Below, piece by piece: positions 33,467 to 45,507 of a DNA stretch of 64,000 nucleotides. This DNA is from Theocolax elegans (lineage: Eukaryota > Arthropoda > Insecta > Hymenoptera > Cerocephalidae). A program made the position numbers and the translations under genes. How positions within the stretch are numbered: the first letter of the stretch is position 1; each line of letters opens with the position of its first letter. The notes under the pieces were generated by a model, which saw nothing but the letters and a program-made list of their open reading frames with translations, was not told where the DNA came from and did no database searches. The DNA lies in contig CM047426.1 in the NCBI GenBank assembly GCA_026168455.1, positions 61,672,958 to 61,736,957 of the forward strand. Reading direction: 5' to 3'.

Positions 33467-35167
33467 AGGGAGAGGGGGGCCAAATGGCAGACTTTTTTTA
33501 TTTTCATTTTTTTCTGAAAATTGTGCGTTTTGAAAATAAAACACAATACACTATGTAAAAGTACTTTAACTAAGGATTTTGCATGAATTTTTCTAAAACT
33601 GTTTTGCGTACGGTTTCGGTGCAGGAACGAATGCAATGTGCATTTCTCTTTGCACCATTTAGCCCCCCACGCGGGGTATAGTGACATGCTTACTGGGGCG
33701 AAATGACAATACACTAAATAACTTACAAAACGTATGACATTTTATTTTATCGTTTAATAAATATTTTATTTTATTGTTTATTAATATTCTAAAATATTAA
33801 AGGAAAAACATAACAATTGTATAATAACCATGCTAAAACAACTATCATCAGAGTAGCCAGTGTCCCTCTTTCACCTGATGTAACTTTGCCTATTTGTTTT
33901 ACTCCTCGTCGTGCAACTACTTTATTTGGTTTATGCACCGTTGTGATACCTGTTTGGTCAGCATTCCAAATATCGCAAGGCTTCAATTTGTATTTCTCTA
34001 GAATCGTTCTAAGATTCGTAAAAAACTTATTTACAACAATTTTGTTAAACCCAGAAGCTCTTGCTAAACTTGTAGGTTGAGGTGACCTGATTGAAAGTTC
34101 TTTGTGCCGTTTTAAAAAATGTAATGAAAACCAATCACGTCCAGCTATTTTATTGTTGATCCAATTACTCGGCATAAATATATTTTTTGAGGTAGCATAA
34201 TCATATGCGTAAGTTTTTATTTCGATAGGAGTTAATCCAAAATAAATATCTGACGCGTGTTGTGTATAACTTACAAGGCCTTTCTCTTGCTCATCTGTAA
34301 ATACCTAAATACAATAGATTTCTATTAAAATTTGGTTAAATTAAATAATTATAAGTAGTTTTGAATAGCTATAAATGTAAACAGTGAATAATTGTGAGAA
34401 CGTAAACACGCACACATATATTTGCGTTCATTCATTTACTGTTTCCTAAACTACGTTCAAAATAAAGTCTTAATCATAGTTAATACTAACTGTAAATTTA
34501 ATACTAACCTGTTTATGTCTTGTATTTCGCAAAATTGCATTTGATAACTCATTATCCTTTTGTAATTGCTCAGTATCTATTTTTGTACAATATCTAAATA
34601 AACTTCTTTCTGGAATTTCAAAATCTTTAGATACTTTAGATACTAATTGATTATTTATCTTCACTAATTTAACAGCTTGCAATATAATATCGTCTGGTAT
34701 ATTACCATTCTTAGTTTTGCGTTTGTAATTTCTAACCATTCTGTTAAAATATGCAAAAATCAATCAATTAATTTAAAAAAAATACTTTGGGGTAAAATGT
34801 CATTTAGAAAGAAAAATGTCAATTTGCCCCGAAAAAAAATGCCACTTTGCCCCGAATGCTTCTTGAAACTTCCGATATGTTTTTTTTAGCGTCACTAATG
34901 ACTTATAAAATAAAAAAAACACGTTTGAACACTTCTTTAAATAGTTAAATGTTATGACTTACACCTTGCGATTTGTTTACTTAACTAAAAAACTATATCT
35001 TGCTGTGTATCTCGAAATATCAACACTGGGATATTGAAATTTAGTACATATTACGGTAATGAGACAATTCGCATGTGATACGTCTGGCGTAATCATATAC
35101 ACTAATGGTGAAGAATTATTCGCAAAATGATACTATACCCCCACTGCCATTTGGCCCCCCTCTCCCC
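33467..35167 (-). mobile_element. pogo-like DNA transposon, internally deleted, TA duplication
   Basis: Terminal inverted repeats (about 23 bp, RGGGAGAGGGGGGCCAAATG start) at both ends, flanked by TA. Comparison with foldback copy 1 gives the exact pre-insertion sequence AAATATACATTTC. Length 1701 bp. Subterminal CCCCG-type motifs (near 33685 and 34840-34855) may be transposase sites. It carries a truncated transposase gene on the minus strand. Confidence 0.85.
33789..34763 (-). pseudogene. pogo/CENP-B-type transposase, two exons, C-terminal half missing
   Basis: Exon 1 (34763 to about 34510) encodes a psq-type helix-turn-helix (YKRKTKNGNIPDDIILQAV). An intron of ~207 bp, GTTAGT…TTTAG, follows. 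Exon 2 (about 34302 to 33789) encodes VFTDEQEKGLVSYT, then the CENP-B-type second DNA-binding part and the start of the DDE domain with NADQTGITTV, which holds the first catalytic Asp. After GERGTLATLMIVV the frame runs out of family sequence and stops, so the second and third catalytic residues are gone. The likely initiator is the second Met (MVRNYKRK). Confidence 0.75.
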
Positions 35168-35663
35168 TACATTTCGATTAATATTTCGGGCACTTTTCCC
35201 AGATGTTTTGATCAAAAGTGGTCTTAATGGTTTAGACCCACTCTGGAAACTTATAGGTAGTTTCTGACTATAAAGACATCTTTTATAGAGTATTTGGTTA
35301 TCAGAGTCCGGAGCAGAATTGCTAATTTTCACTATTTAATGTTTAAATGGCTTATAAGAGTATGACAGCATACATTTATGACTAAAAGTATTTTTTATGA
35401 GAAATTCAGAAAATTTTACTCAAAAAGTCATATTTATGTTTATATTGAAAAATGCATCTTCTGGGAGCTACAAATTCGTGAAAATAGATATAATGCAAAA
35501 ACGTGCTAAAATGTCAACTTTGACTCTCTGTAACTTAAAATAAGGGTCCCAAAAAAATCTGAAAAAATTCAGGAGAACTACTGAACACCTTTAAAACAGA
35601 TTCCCGTAGTTATAGCAATAATCATTTTTTTTATCTTCGATTTAACAGAGAACAACTCATACT

Positions 35664-36288
35664 ATAAACCTGGCTAACACGGGTAGCACTTGACCTCCGA
35701 GAAACGGATCTTATCCTCACTTTTTTATATCTTTTGTAATATATTAATATGGCGTCTCGTGTAATTTTTTAACATTAACATGATCTTTAAACGTTTCGAT
35801 GTATGCATGCAAAATTAAAGATCAAGCTTTCGACGCTTTTTTCTGTTTACAAATTGATTCCATTATTGGATACGCCATCGCAATCTGAGATTTGACAATT
35901 CTCTCTGAATTTACTGTTATTTTCGAATCGCTTGAACACTGTGTCCCATGCATCACTTGTATCGCTGAGACCTAATTCTCTAATATTAAAATACTTTGTT
36001 ATTTTATTTAACATTTCTTTCGAGATTTGTGTTTTTTCTACTACTCATTTATATAATGAATGCCTGACTGCGAACTGATCTGGTTATACTCATAATTACC
36101 GGCGATGCAAGATTGCAGCTATAGTTGGTAAAATTAATTTCAATGAATCTAAAATTTTTTTAATGTAAGATTATCCTTTTGATCTGTGTTATCGGACTTA
36201 TACCGTTTGAAACCTGCGCCACACGCCACTTCATTTCCATGTAAGCTTGTACTAACATGCACGCTTCATATAGTGTGTAAAATTATGC
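35664..36288. other. A/T-rich sequence, no gene seen
   Basis: No motif-bearing ORF and no clear repeat. Several stops in all frames. Confidence 0.5.
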
Positions 36289-37104
36289 GCTCAACCTAAA
36301 TGCGACGGAGCTTGCTACTGCTAAGTTTCCAAATACTTTTATGAAGACGTCGTTTATATTCTTTACTGTTATTGCATTTAAGGCCCCTAATGCCGTGAAT
36401 TGCATCCGATTTAATAATTAATCTATCTCTTTTGCCTTTATCGTCGTTAATATTATTTTATGCAACAACGCTACGACCTTTATCTGAAGTGACGTATACA
36501 ATTTCTTGCATTCGATAATAAATATAGTTCGATTATTTTTATTTACACTTATATGCATATCAAACGTATCCGCTTTTAATCCTAATACCGCGAAATATTC
36601 AATAATGGTGGGTCTCTTATAATAGCGAAACATGTTAAACGAGAATGAACGCAGTATGGGTTGACCCTGCGTAAATATTACAGGATTGATTTATGCAACA
36701 TTTCACGCTAAAGAGGCCATCTGCGGTATTCGTGCTTCATCTTCACTTCCTTTTGTTAACTTTTGGCATGTACGTGAATCATGAAGCAGTCGTGTTTGAC
36801 TTTGACAGATTGTATCTCAGCTTCGAATTTATCTACCTCCTCGAGTAGGTTTCTGATGGGAATTATTAAATCATCCTGTTGAATAATTATTTAATTAGAT
36901 CAGTCTTATTAATTACATATCAGTGTCTTTTCAGTCTCTATATCTAACGCTGTTTACAGTCGCGTTATACGTGAGATTCTATACTATTTATTTTGTCTGT
37001 CTTTCGGTCTCTTCTTAAAATGCTAAATTTGCAAGTGTTTTCTTATTTTTTTTACTATTGTCAGTACTATTTTGCGTATTATTCACATTGTCTGCCACGT
37101 ATGT
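36289..37104. repeat. 816-bp direct repeat, copy 1
   Basis: Practically identical to 38537-39352, with a spacing of 2248 bp. Both copies contain the minus-strand 71-codon frame beginning MFRYYKRPTIIEYF, which I do not recognise. Ends do not show TG…CA, so it is not clearly an LTR pair. In copy 1 a second minus-strand frame (37227-37015), with an N-terminal hydrophobic membrane-type segment and a charged, Asn-rich tail, crosses the repeat edge. Confidence 0.9.
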
Positions 37105-37911
37105 GAGCAAATCCACAGAACCTTTAATTCTGGGGAAGCGGGTAATATAGTAGTAAATAAGCAGACTTAGCAACATTATAACAACGGTTTCTGGTAGAAA
37201 AGTAATTCGATGAAGGGTCCTTATCATTTTTTTAAAGCTGTTTTCATTAGCTTTTTGTTAGAGGCTTCATAAAGTTGCATTTTTGCAAATTTGACGATGG
37301 AAGTAGTACTCATCTTCTATTTTTTAAGCTTATAGAAATTATAATTCTTCACCAAATGTTACAGAAATTTTTTTTTGACAACCTACACCATCTACCCTAT
37401 TAAACTAAAAGTGTTAGAATAGTGTGCCTTCATGGTACGGAAAAATAAAAATCGCAACTCTTGAGGAAGTCAGTTTTGTAAATTTAGGAAATTTTAGAAT
37501 TTTGATATTATACAAAGATAGTTTTGTTTATAGCTATTGTGACTAATATTGCTTTTTTTCGATTTGCAATAAGGATTCTTATTCTTTTTGTGCTTAGCTG
37601 TGCCTCTTTTTCTTTACTAGCAATTCTACCTTAAACTTTTCAAAATCTCGGGCCCCTAGTCTTCCAAATTTTCATTTTCGCATGGCACACTCGACATTCA
37701 CAAAAAAAGCATATATAAACTATATCTCTTTACTTTTTAGTAGATTATTGAGTCATCTACGTAAAACCTCAATTGAATTTTTTGTTAATTTAGATAATAT
37801 AAGCTGTATAAAAGTATAAAATTTTATACCTTTGAACTGAAGTCCAAATTGACTATACGAAATAGGTTATTTCAACAGCTAATATAAAGCTAATATAAAG
37901 CTAATATAAAT

Positions 37912-37991
<80 letters not shown>

Positions 37992-38536
37992 CCGCGCGCG
38001 TGCACACATACACACACATATCATTCAGTCAAGTAGTTTGTTTATCATTAAAGAGAAGTATGCGAAAAGAAAATTATTTATCATGTAATGAATGTTTCAA
38101 ATAATTTGCCATGTACTCATTACCAATTGAAACCTTCAAGTTGGAAGATTTATGGAGCAAAAAATGAAATTCCTGTTACAAGTACTCAAACAAAAAAAAA
38201 CCATTGTTACTAGGAAAAGAAAATTACAGTACTGTAACGGCACTTGAAAACATCCTTTTATATGAAAAATTGTTGTTAGATATTTTAATTTTTTGTTAAA
38301 TAAGAGACTTAATTATGTTATATTCATAAATTATAGAATAAAAAATGTTCTGTTTATTTACGAAGTGATTTTTTATAATTTACCCTATGATACCCCTCAT
38401 TAATATTTTAATCGTTAATTTCTTAGATAAGTCTTGAAAAGAAATAGGGCCCTCATATTTTCCTACTATTTAACCTCTAAAGAAGTAGAAATCTCCATTA
38501 AAATCAATGTGCCTCCCAAAAAAAAAAAAAAATTTT
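37105..38536. other. Spacer between the 816-bp direct repeats
   Basis: A/T-rich. Contains an ~11-bp AGCTAATATAA triple repeat near 37880-37910 and a long (AC)n run at 37914-37988, and ends in an A14 run just before copy 2. No recognisable gene. Confidence 0.6.
37914..37988. repeat. (AC)n microsatellite
   Basis: About 37 uninterrupted AC units followed by CACCCGCGCGCGTGCAC. Confidence 0.95.
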
Positions 38537-39352
38537 GCTCAACCTAAATGCGACGGAGCTTGCTACTGCTAAGTTTCCAAATACTTTTATGAAGACGTCG
38601 TTTATATTCTTTACTGTTATTGCATTTAAGGCCCCTAATGCCGTGAATTGCATCCGATTTAATAATTAATCTATCTCTTTTGCCTTTATCGTCGTTAATA
38701 TTATTTTATGCAACAACGCTACGACCTTTATCTGAAGTGACGTATACAATTTCTTGCATTCGATAATAAATATAGTTCGATTATTTTTATTTACACTTAT
38801 ATGCATATCAAACGTATCCGCTTTTAATCCTAATACCGCGAAATATTCAATAATGGTGGGTCTCTTATAATAGCGAAACATGTTAAACGAGAATGAACGC
38901 AGTATGGGTTGACCCTGCGTAAATATTACAGGATTGATTTATGCAACATTTCACGCTAAAGAGGCCATCTGCGGTATTCGTGCTTCATCTTCACTTCCTT
39001 TTGTTAACTTTTGGCATGTACGTGAATCATGAAGCAGTCGTGTTTGACTTTGACAGATTGTATCTCAGCTTCGAATTTATCTACCTCCTCGAGTAGGTTT
39101 CTGATGGGAATTATTAAATCATCCTGTTGAATAATTATTTAATTAGATCAGTCTTATTAATTACATATCAGTGTCTTTTCAGTCTCTATATCTAACGCTG
39201 TTTACAGTCGCGTTATACGTGAGATTCTATACTATTTATTTTGTCTGTCTTTCGGTCTCTTCTTAAAATGCTAAATTTGCAAGTGTTTTCTTATTTTTTT
39301 TACTATTGTCAGTACTATTTTGCGTATTATTCACATTGTCTGCCACGTATGT
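38537..39352. repeat. 816-bp direct repeat, copy 2
   Basis: Second copy of 36289-37104. On its right it joins degraded gypsy pol sequence, which suggests that the repeated segment belongs downstream of pol on the minus strand in the same element. Confidence 0.9.
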
Positions 39353-39399
39353 ACGAATGAAATACACCAGCTTTAAATGCGCCTAACACCACGTTTTAA

Positions 39400-40080
39400 T
39401 CGTTATTTTCGATCGTGTACGTGCGGATTTCGTAGACGTATCGAATCACCTGACGCATCGCAGTAGAAGTTCAATGATTTCTTCCCACATAAATTTTTTC
39501 AACTTCAACGAGAGTGCGGGATTATTTAGAATCTCGTTTAACTCATCGTCTTTAATTTGTTCTTCGCGTAATTTCTCGAGTTTAAATACGGTCGGAAACA
39601 TAAACGTATAAATACAAGCTGTATCTTCGGCAACGCGTCGTTCGTCGGACGAATTAGTGTTCTTCTCTGTGATTTAAGTTTGATCAGTACCAATCTCAGT
39701 TCTTTTTCTTTACCATGTAAATTAGTGATGCCCACAGGCTGTCCGACGGCCTATGTATACCTGCATTGCAGAGCTTTTCGATCTTTGATTCCGCGGCTTT
39801 CAATTTTTCTACGTTAAGTCACCTAGCCTTGTGATATATTGCTGGACCCTGCGTTGAAATGAGGTGAGAAATCCTGCAATCTGCGAGCTTTACGGGTCTA
39901 CCTAAACTGATAATTTTTGGAAATTTGTTTAATATATCCGCGTATTCATGCTCAGGACTAATTATTGAAATCGAGTACATGTTTGCGTTTAGATTATTAC
40001 TGCACACGAATTCCTGAGTGTCACTCTTGACTAACCTGCCCAGTTTTAAATCTGGTATCAGGTACTACTTGAAGTCGACG
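39400..40080 (-). pseudogene. gypsy-type pol remnant (protease/RT start and integrase-zone pieces)
   Basis: Minus strand. The frame 40007-39819 ends RISHLISTQGPAIYHKAR, the sequence that precedes the RT of gypsy elements. A shifted frame continues EKLKAAESKIEKLCNAG, then IHRPSDSLWASLIYMVKKK near 39730, the first RT block. After a deletion of the RT core, FKLEKLREEQIKDDELNEIL (39590-39530) resembles the N-terminal zone of gypsy integrases. Stops and frameshifts throughout. Confidence 0.65.
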
Positions 40081-40419
40081 TCTTTCTCTGTAGTTGAGGT
40101 CACTATTTGTGGAGGTAGCGTATATCTAGGTATATAGGCCTTTATGCACGGCTTCAGACGTACGCGCTGTCAGCTCAAGATGTTTAGAGGTGGTTCGAGG
40201 AGAAAAAACCTGCAATGAAAATAATCATTAGAAATTTTTTATTTAGGCTATTGTTCGCAATAGACCGAATCTTGCGTCGTTGGTCATAACGCAACTAACT
40301 ACAAGTGGCGATCGCTCTCGCCGACTAGCTTCTTCCTTACTTACACGAGATACGCCCTCTGGTACTATCTCATGCTATTAAATTTTCAGGGCCGCCTGCC
40401 CATATATGCTATACTTATG
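40081..40419. other. Spacer, no gene seen
   Basis: Mixed composition; likely more remnants of the same retroelement, but nothing I can identify. Confidence 0.4.
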
Positions 40420-41083
40420 AGGAGAGTGTTTCAACTGCGGGAAATAAATGTTGCTGCAACTTCGAAAACTGTTTCCTGGTACCCAAATATGAAAGAATTC
40501 ATATGAAATTTAATCTCATAGGGTGTTTTCCGAAAGTTATACGCAGTTAATGAATAATTGTGAAAACGATGCTTATGTTTAATAACTCGGGAACATTTAG
40601 AAATAGACAATCGAATTTAAATCCATCAAAACAGTGAGATTAAGTAGATATGATGTGAAAAAAAGAAGCTTATTTATCTCAATTTGGTCAAATGTTATGC
40701 GTGAATAAAGAATTAAACCAAATTTTTGCCTAAAAAGTATAAAAAAATTTTAATACTTAATTTTGGTTAATATTTGGTCTCATTCTTATTTCTTGTATAA
40801 CTTTTAACCAAATTGGGATAATTGAGCTTCTTTTATTTTAAATCATATCTGTTTGATCTCAGAGTTTTGATGGATTGAAGTTTGATAGCCTACCTCTAAT
40901 TGTTTCCGAGTTATTATCGATTGAACATAAACATCTATTTTCACAATTTTTCATTAACTAAGTATAACTTTCGTAAAACACCCTATGAGATTGAATTTCA
41001 TGTGCATTTTTAATATTTATATACCAGATAACAGTTCTCAAATTTGCAACAAGTTTCATTTCCCGCAGTGGAATCACTCTCCT
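40420..41083. mobile_element. Foldback MITE, 664 bp
   Basis: Inverted ends AGGAGAGTGTTTCAACTGCG and CGCAGTGGAATCACTCTCCT. The arms are alike over roughly 300 bp each and meet near 40750. No ORF. No clear target duplication. Confidence 0.7.
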
Positions 41084-41963
41084 TGTTAGACTGATTTTTA
41101 TTTAACAATTATTAAAAGATAATTAATAAAAATATCAAGATAATTAATCACAAATTTTTTTAAAAACGGAACAAAATTTCGCAGTACCTTCAATATTTAG
41201 AAATTCTTCATACGCCGAATCACCTCTCATGCATTCAAAGGCAGTACTAACACTTTAACTTAAAGATTGCGTAGCTAATTTAACATTCATCTTATTTTAC
41301 TGTCATTCTATGTGTAATGGTTGCAATTGATTTCTAGTGGGCAAACCACTTATTTCCTAAAAATTGACTAAACTTTTGAGGTATGACCAAGATATTCGAT
41401 TGCTATCTGTATCATACAAATCTTGAACTACAACACAATTTCTTATCAATTTTAAAACATGACATGCATCGAGAAAAAAGTATATTGAAATTAGTAAGAT
41501 CTTTACGGATACGTAAAAAAATTAATAATAATCAAAAATATATAAATCAGAATGAAAAATAACTGTATACCTACGTATACATTATTTTTTGAAGTTTCAG
41601 TTTTATTTTTTTCGGTATATAGTAGTAAAGCATTTTAAAAGTATTGATATTTTAAAACATTTGTTAAGAAACCTTTGATTTATTTCGTACGATTTCTTTG
41701 TCAAAAAAATCTGCACCCAGTATACACCTATATTGAATAAAGTAAGTAAATATAGTATTATAACAATGAAAATTATATAAAGTATTTTTAACATAAAAAT
41801 AAATAATTCACAATAGTGCACTACTATCAAATAATACTTAATCATAATAATTAGTATTTACACATTCATTACAAAGGTTATTTGTTAAAAATACAATTTA
41901 AAATATATCAAATCATTACGTAAAATTTCATATATCCATAACAAAGATTAATTATACAAAAAA
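41084..41963. other. A/T-rich sequence
   Basis: No recognisable features. An 80-codon hydrophobic minus-strand frame at 41845-41603 has A/T-driven composition and is not supported as a gene. Confidence 0.5.
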
Positions 41964-42520
41964 TGTAAATTACTATTTCGTTCAAATGAACAATCACTAT
42001 GCACTATGTATTTAAATTCAAGTAGATATAAGAGAGAAAAGGATAGCGATAGGGTGAGAAGGAAAATCCTTAATTTTGGGAGGATCAAGCCACGCCGCAA
42101 GCCGGATGAAAAAGCCGGTCTCGTTCATTCGCTACCTCATCGTCCTGCAGTCTAGTAGTTCTTTTTTCTAGTAGTTCAAAGTATTTTTGAGGCGGAGTGG
42201 CCATTTGTTAATCAGTAGAGTAGAGAAAGAGTTTTAGTGGAGTTGAGAGTAGAGTTGGATTGGAGCAGCGTTGTTCTAAATTAGGCGTTGTTCTAGATAA
42301 ATTAGTTCTAAATTTCCTCTGTGACGCGGAGTCAAGAAGAGGTGTTGCCGGGTCGTTAAGTTGCTATTTTATTCATTTTATTAATATTATTGCTAATATC
42401 GTCAGGCGCCCAATTCAATATAAATCGGCGATATAGCCATTTTTAAACGTCGCTACGATGGAGCCTCCGTCGGTTCGTTAATTTATATAATTTATTCAGC
42501 CGACGAAAAGTAGCGTTACA
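41964..42520 (+). repeat. Probable 5' LTR of a retrotransposon
   Basis: The right end CGTTACA lies 3 bp before a primer-binding site. A matching TGTAA start at 41964 is the best candidate left end, giving 557 bp. The contents (GTTGTTCTAAATTAG repeats, C/G-richer centre) suit an LTR. The left end is tentative. Confidence 0.4.
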
Positions 42521-42523
42521 AAA

Positions 42524-42541
42524 TGGCGCCCAACGTGGGGC
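42524..42541 (+). promoter_or_regulatory. Retrotransposon primer-binding site
   Basis: TGGCGCCCAACGTGGGGC has the TGG start and GC-rich 18-nt form of a site complementary to a tRNA 3' end, and directly follows the presumed LTR. I have not matched it to a specific tRNA. Confidence 0.7.
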
Positions 42542-42644
42542 AGTAATTGAATTGAATTGAATATGGACGGATATTGAATTGAATATCCGTCCGGCATTTT
42601 GTGTAAAACCAACACCATTTTTTAAGTGCTAAATTTTTGGAGTA

Positions 42645-42678
<34 letters not shown>

Positions 42679-44270
42679 CATATTGTTTCATTAAACCAAG
42701 TTTTATGTGGTGAGGAGGAAGGAGAATCTTCGAAGGCTCAACCAAGGGTTTGTTTATGATGTTCATCAGTTTACTCAATTCTAGATACTTTTTAAGTTAT
42801 ATAATTTGTGATGCTAATTTATAATTCTATATAAAAAAAATGATTTAAATAAAATTATTTCCGGACCTAGACATCATCGAAAAATAATAATAATTTATTC
42901 GTCCTTATAACCTGGTGGACTCACCCAGAGGAAGTCCCGTTGAATAAAAATAAATAGCTCCGGAAATCTATTAGACCGCGATAACGAATATTAATATTCC
43001 TGAAGAAAAACGTCGATCTATAATATTTTATTACGGGATCTAAGAGTAGATCCCATGGCACCACTAACCACGAGAGAGAGAACGTGATTTTAAATTAATT
43101 AAATAAATAATTTAATTTATTAATAAAACGCGCATTGAATTACTCCCGATCGTCCCCACTAATAATGTTATTTATTATACTAATAATTAAAAATAACTCA
43201 CCAATACGATGTAATAAAATCAATATAATAAGGATTAACGAATTTAGCAAAAAATGATATTTTATATCTATGTAAATATCTGTATAGTTCCTTCCTGAAC
43301 TACTTGGATGATAAATAAATTAATTTGCTTTGTCACCGTGTTCCTCATTAATTCCTCCTAAATATCCACCGAAACTTCCTATATAATACTGCTGGAAACC
43401 TCTGACTCGCAGAAAATAGCAATAGAAACTTCTATGATCTATGATCAATAGATTCAGAAAAACAATACTGTATACGTGTTCGATAGAATCAGAATAACAA
43501 TACTTTTTGTGCGATTGATAGGATCAGAATGGCGAGGATCCGTTTTCCGAACCACGCCAGACTTCTTCCCCAATTTTCTATCTCCCTCAATCTCCTAATA
43601 TCCCTATCTGTTCTCTCTCTCTCGTTACCTGTGAGGGATCCGGCAATATTATATTTATCCAACCCTTCTGTATCTGTCACATGTGTAATAAAGCTACCCA
43701 TATTTACCCCACTATGGATAAAACTGACAACTAATTTGCATGAGTTATCATTGTCCCAACTAGTATTTCGACTTTCCGTATTTAAGGTAATTACAGTCAT
43801 ATAACGTAATATGCTGATATATATTTACCCACACGGAAGTCTTATCTCTAATAAAGTCATCTATTGATTGGTTCAATAGATCACTATATTATTCTCTAGT
43901 TAACAGCGCGAAATTCGAATATAAATGTATCTCCTTACTATTATACACTTGTTTTCCCACTATCCGCGTTCCGAATTCCCTATACTATATGCGCGCGATC
44001 CCCGTATCGATACGAGCGCGGACCGCGTGTTCAGTGTGCGCGCGCAGATAGAATCTACATCGATTCAAGATGGCGACAACAGAGCGCGGGCCGGCACGTA
44101 AACAACGTGCCTCGCGACCGTTTCCCCGGGTGTGCGCGATCCCCGCCATCGGGAATAGTACACAGGTACTACCACGGAGTGGTGCGCGAAAGTGCACGCA
44201 CCATCAACGACTCTCCAGGCGACACCCAGTGATGTTGCTACATCACAAACTATAAGTTTTCTTTTAGTAA
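42542..44270. other. Decayed retroelement interior and unknown sequence
   Basis: No gag or pol motifs found after the primer-binding site. (AT)n at 42647-42675. A GC-rich stretch at 43980-44230, rich in CGCG, could be part of another LTR or a CpG-rich promoter, but no boundary is visible. Open frames here have no motif. Confidence 0.45.
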
Positions 44271-44274
44271 GAGG

Positions 44275-44965
44275 TGCGACTCCTCAATGCGTGTGTGCGA
44301 TTTGTATGGGGAACTCTGCGTAGACGTGATCATGTAACACCATATAGATTACATTTGCGATGGCTGTCAGTTGCGTCTAGACGTTTGTATTTCATTGGAT
44401 CATTGACTTATAGTGTTATTGCTCGAAATTCACCTCATTATCTTGCTGAACATTTCACTCAAATCAACCGTTCAGCAGATCATCTTCGATATCCTTCTCG
44501 AGTTCCTCCTAAACCGTTAACCTATCTTCCTCCACGTACAGAATCCTTAAATAAATCTTTTGTTATAACTGTCTCTAAATTGTTAAACTCATTTCAGATT
44601 AATTCATTCATTCTATTTGAACCATCGCACATTAATCATTTTAAAACTTACTTATTTGAGCATCTGTTTAGACTTGACTGTTCAGCCTGGGATGACAGAG
44701 TTGTGCGTGAGAACCTCATCCGTCCTCAGATTGTTTAATTGTAGGCCGTTTTATACTGCATAAGATTTGTATTTATTATTTTATTATATTTTATATTATA
44801 GCTTTATTGTTATTTTTATCTTTGCGTCGTTATAAGCTATGAACGTTATCTTTTGTTATTCACATTTTTTGTTTTTATGTTAATTTTTAGCGATTTTTTT
44901 GTAATAATGTGTTAACGGGGTTTCTATTCCTAAAAAACCCAATAAAGTTTTATCTATCTATCTAT
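44275..44965 (+). mobile_element. LINE copy 3, 3' end only
   Basis: Starts inside ORF2 at LLNACVRFVWGTLRRRDHVTPYRL and includes LTYLPPRTESLNKSF; the frame ends at 44738. The 3' UTR ends AATAAAGTTTTATCTATC and then (TC)n. The protein part matches the C-terminus of copy 4 (49110-49571), so they belong to one family. Confidence 0.85.
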
Positions 44966-44984
44966 CTCTCTTTCTCTCTCTCTG
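44966..44984. repeat. (TC)n between LINE copies 3 and 4
   Basis: Short TCTC tract that ends copy 3 and precedes the truncated start of copy 4. Confidence 0.8.
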
Positions 44985-45001
44985 CGGTGTGTTTTGCCAG
45001 C

Positions 45002-45430
45002 ATTGATGAACGTCTCGGCGCGCTAGAGGAGTGTGAGAGAACACCTTGAACTCTTGATAAACCGATCTTTGCTTTAAGAGATACATGTGAGGTTCTCCTC
45101 CTGGGTATACCATCCGAGTTGAATGTTCCCTGCAAAGATATTTTAATTAAAGTTCTAACGGCAATTGATTTGCCTTTGATGATTAACCAGGTAGTGGATT
45201 CGAGACAATGGTTCCCTTGTTTTGTTAGATCCAGGGCCTCGACTTCAACTTCTCCTATTCTCTTAGACACCCAACCACGAACCAGCGACACAAAGGGTCT
45301 GGTTTTCCGGGTAGCGTCACCATCTTCACGCGATTTAATTGTGGAAAGAGCGCGGTTACTAAAAGGCTTAACTGCGGTTTCAATTTTTGCGTGCGCTTTG
45401 GCCGAAGCCTATCCACGACCTTTGGTCTAA
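45002..45430 (+). pseudogene. LINE ORF1 remnant (C-terminal part)
   Basis: Begins in the coiled-coil region (SIDERLGALEECE) and continues in shifted frames to the block KDILIKVLTAIDLPLMI and SRDLIVERARLLKGLTAVS, which align with the C-terminal domain of the intact ORF1 at 555-1817. The zinc region is missing because of 5' truncation. Confidence 0.7.
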
Positions 45431-45507
45431 AGCACTTAGACGTTCACTAAACCCCTCTGCATCGTCATCCTCTTATCCTTATCCACCTTCATGATTGGCT
45501 GCCGGCC

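Larger units (their letters stand above)
32035..35663. mobile_element. Foldback element copy 2, one arm plus centre, with two insertions
   Basis: Segments 32035-32204, 33252-33466 and 35168-35663 align in order with the centre and right arm of copy 1 (about 5545-6316). The other arm is missing. The two gaps in the alignment are the insertions 32205-33251 and 33467-35167. Divergence from copy 1 is moderate, so this copy is older than either insertion. Confidence 0.75.

Noticed and set aside
36289..39352. Calling the 816-bp direct repeats LTRs
   Set aside because: No TG…CA ends, no primer-binding site or polypurine tract at the inner edges, and a coding-like frame inside.
43489..44255. Overlapping open frames on both strands in the GC-rich stretch
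   Set aside because: No recognisable domain or splice context; GC-rich sequence lowers stop frequency by itself.
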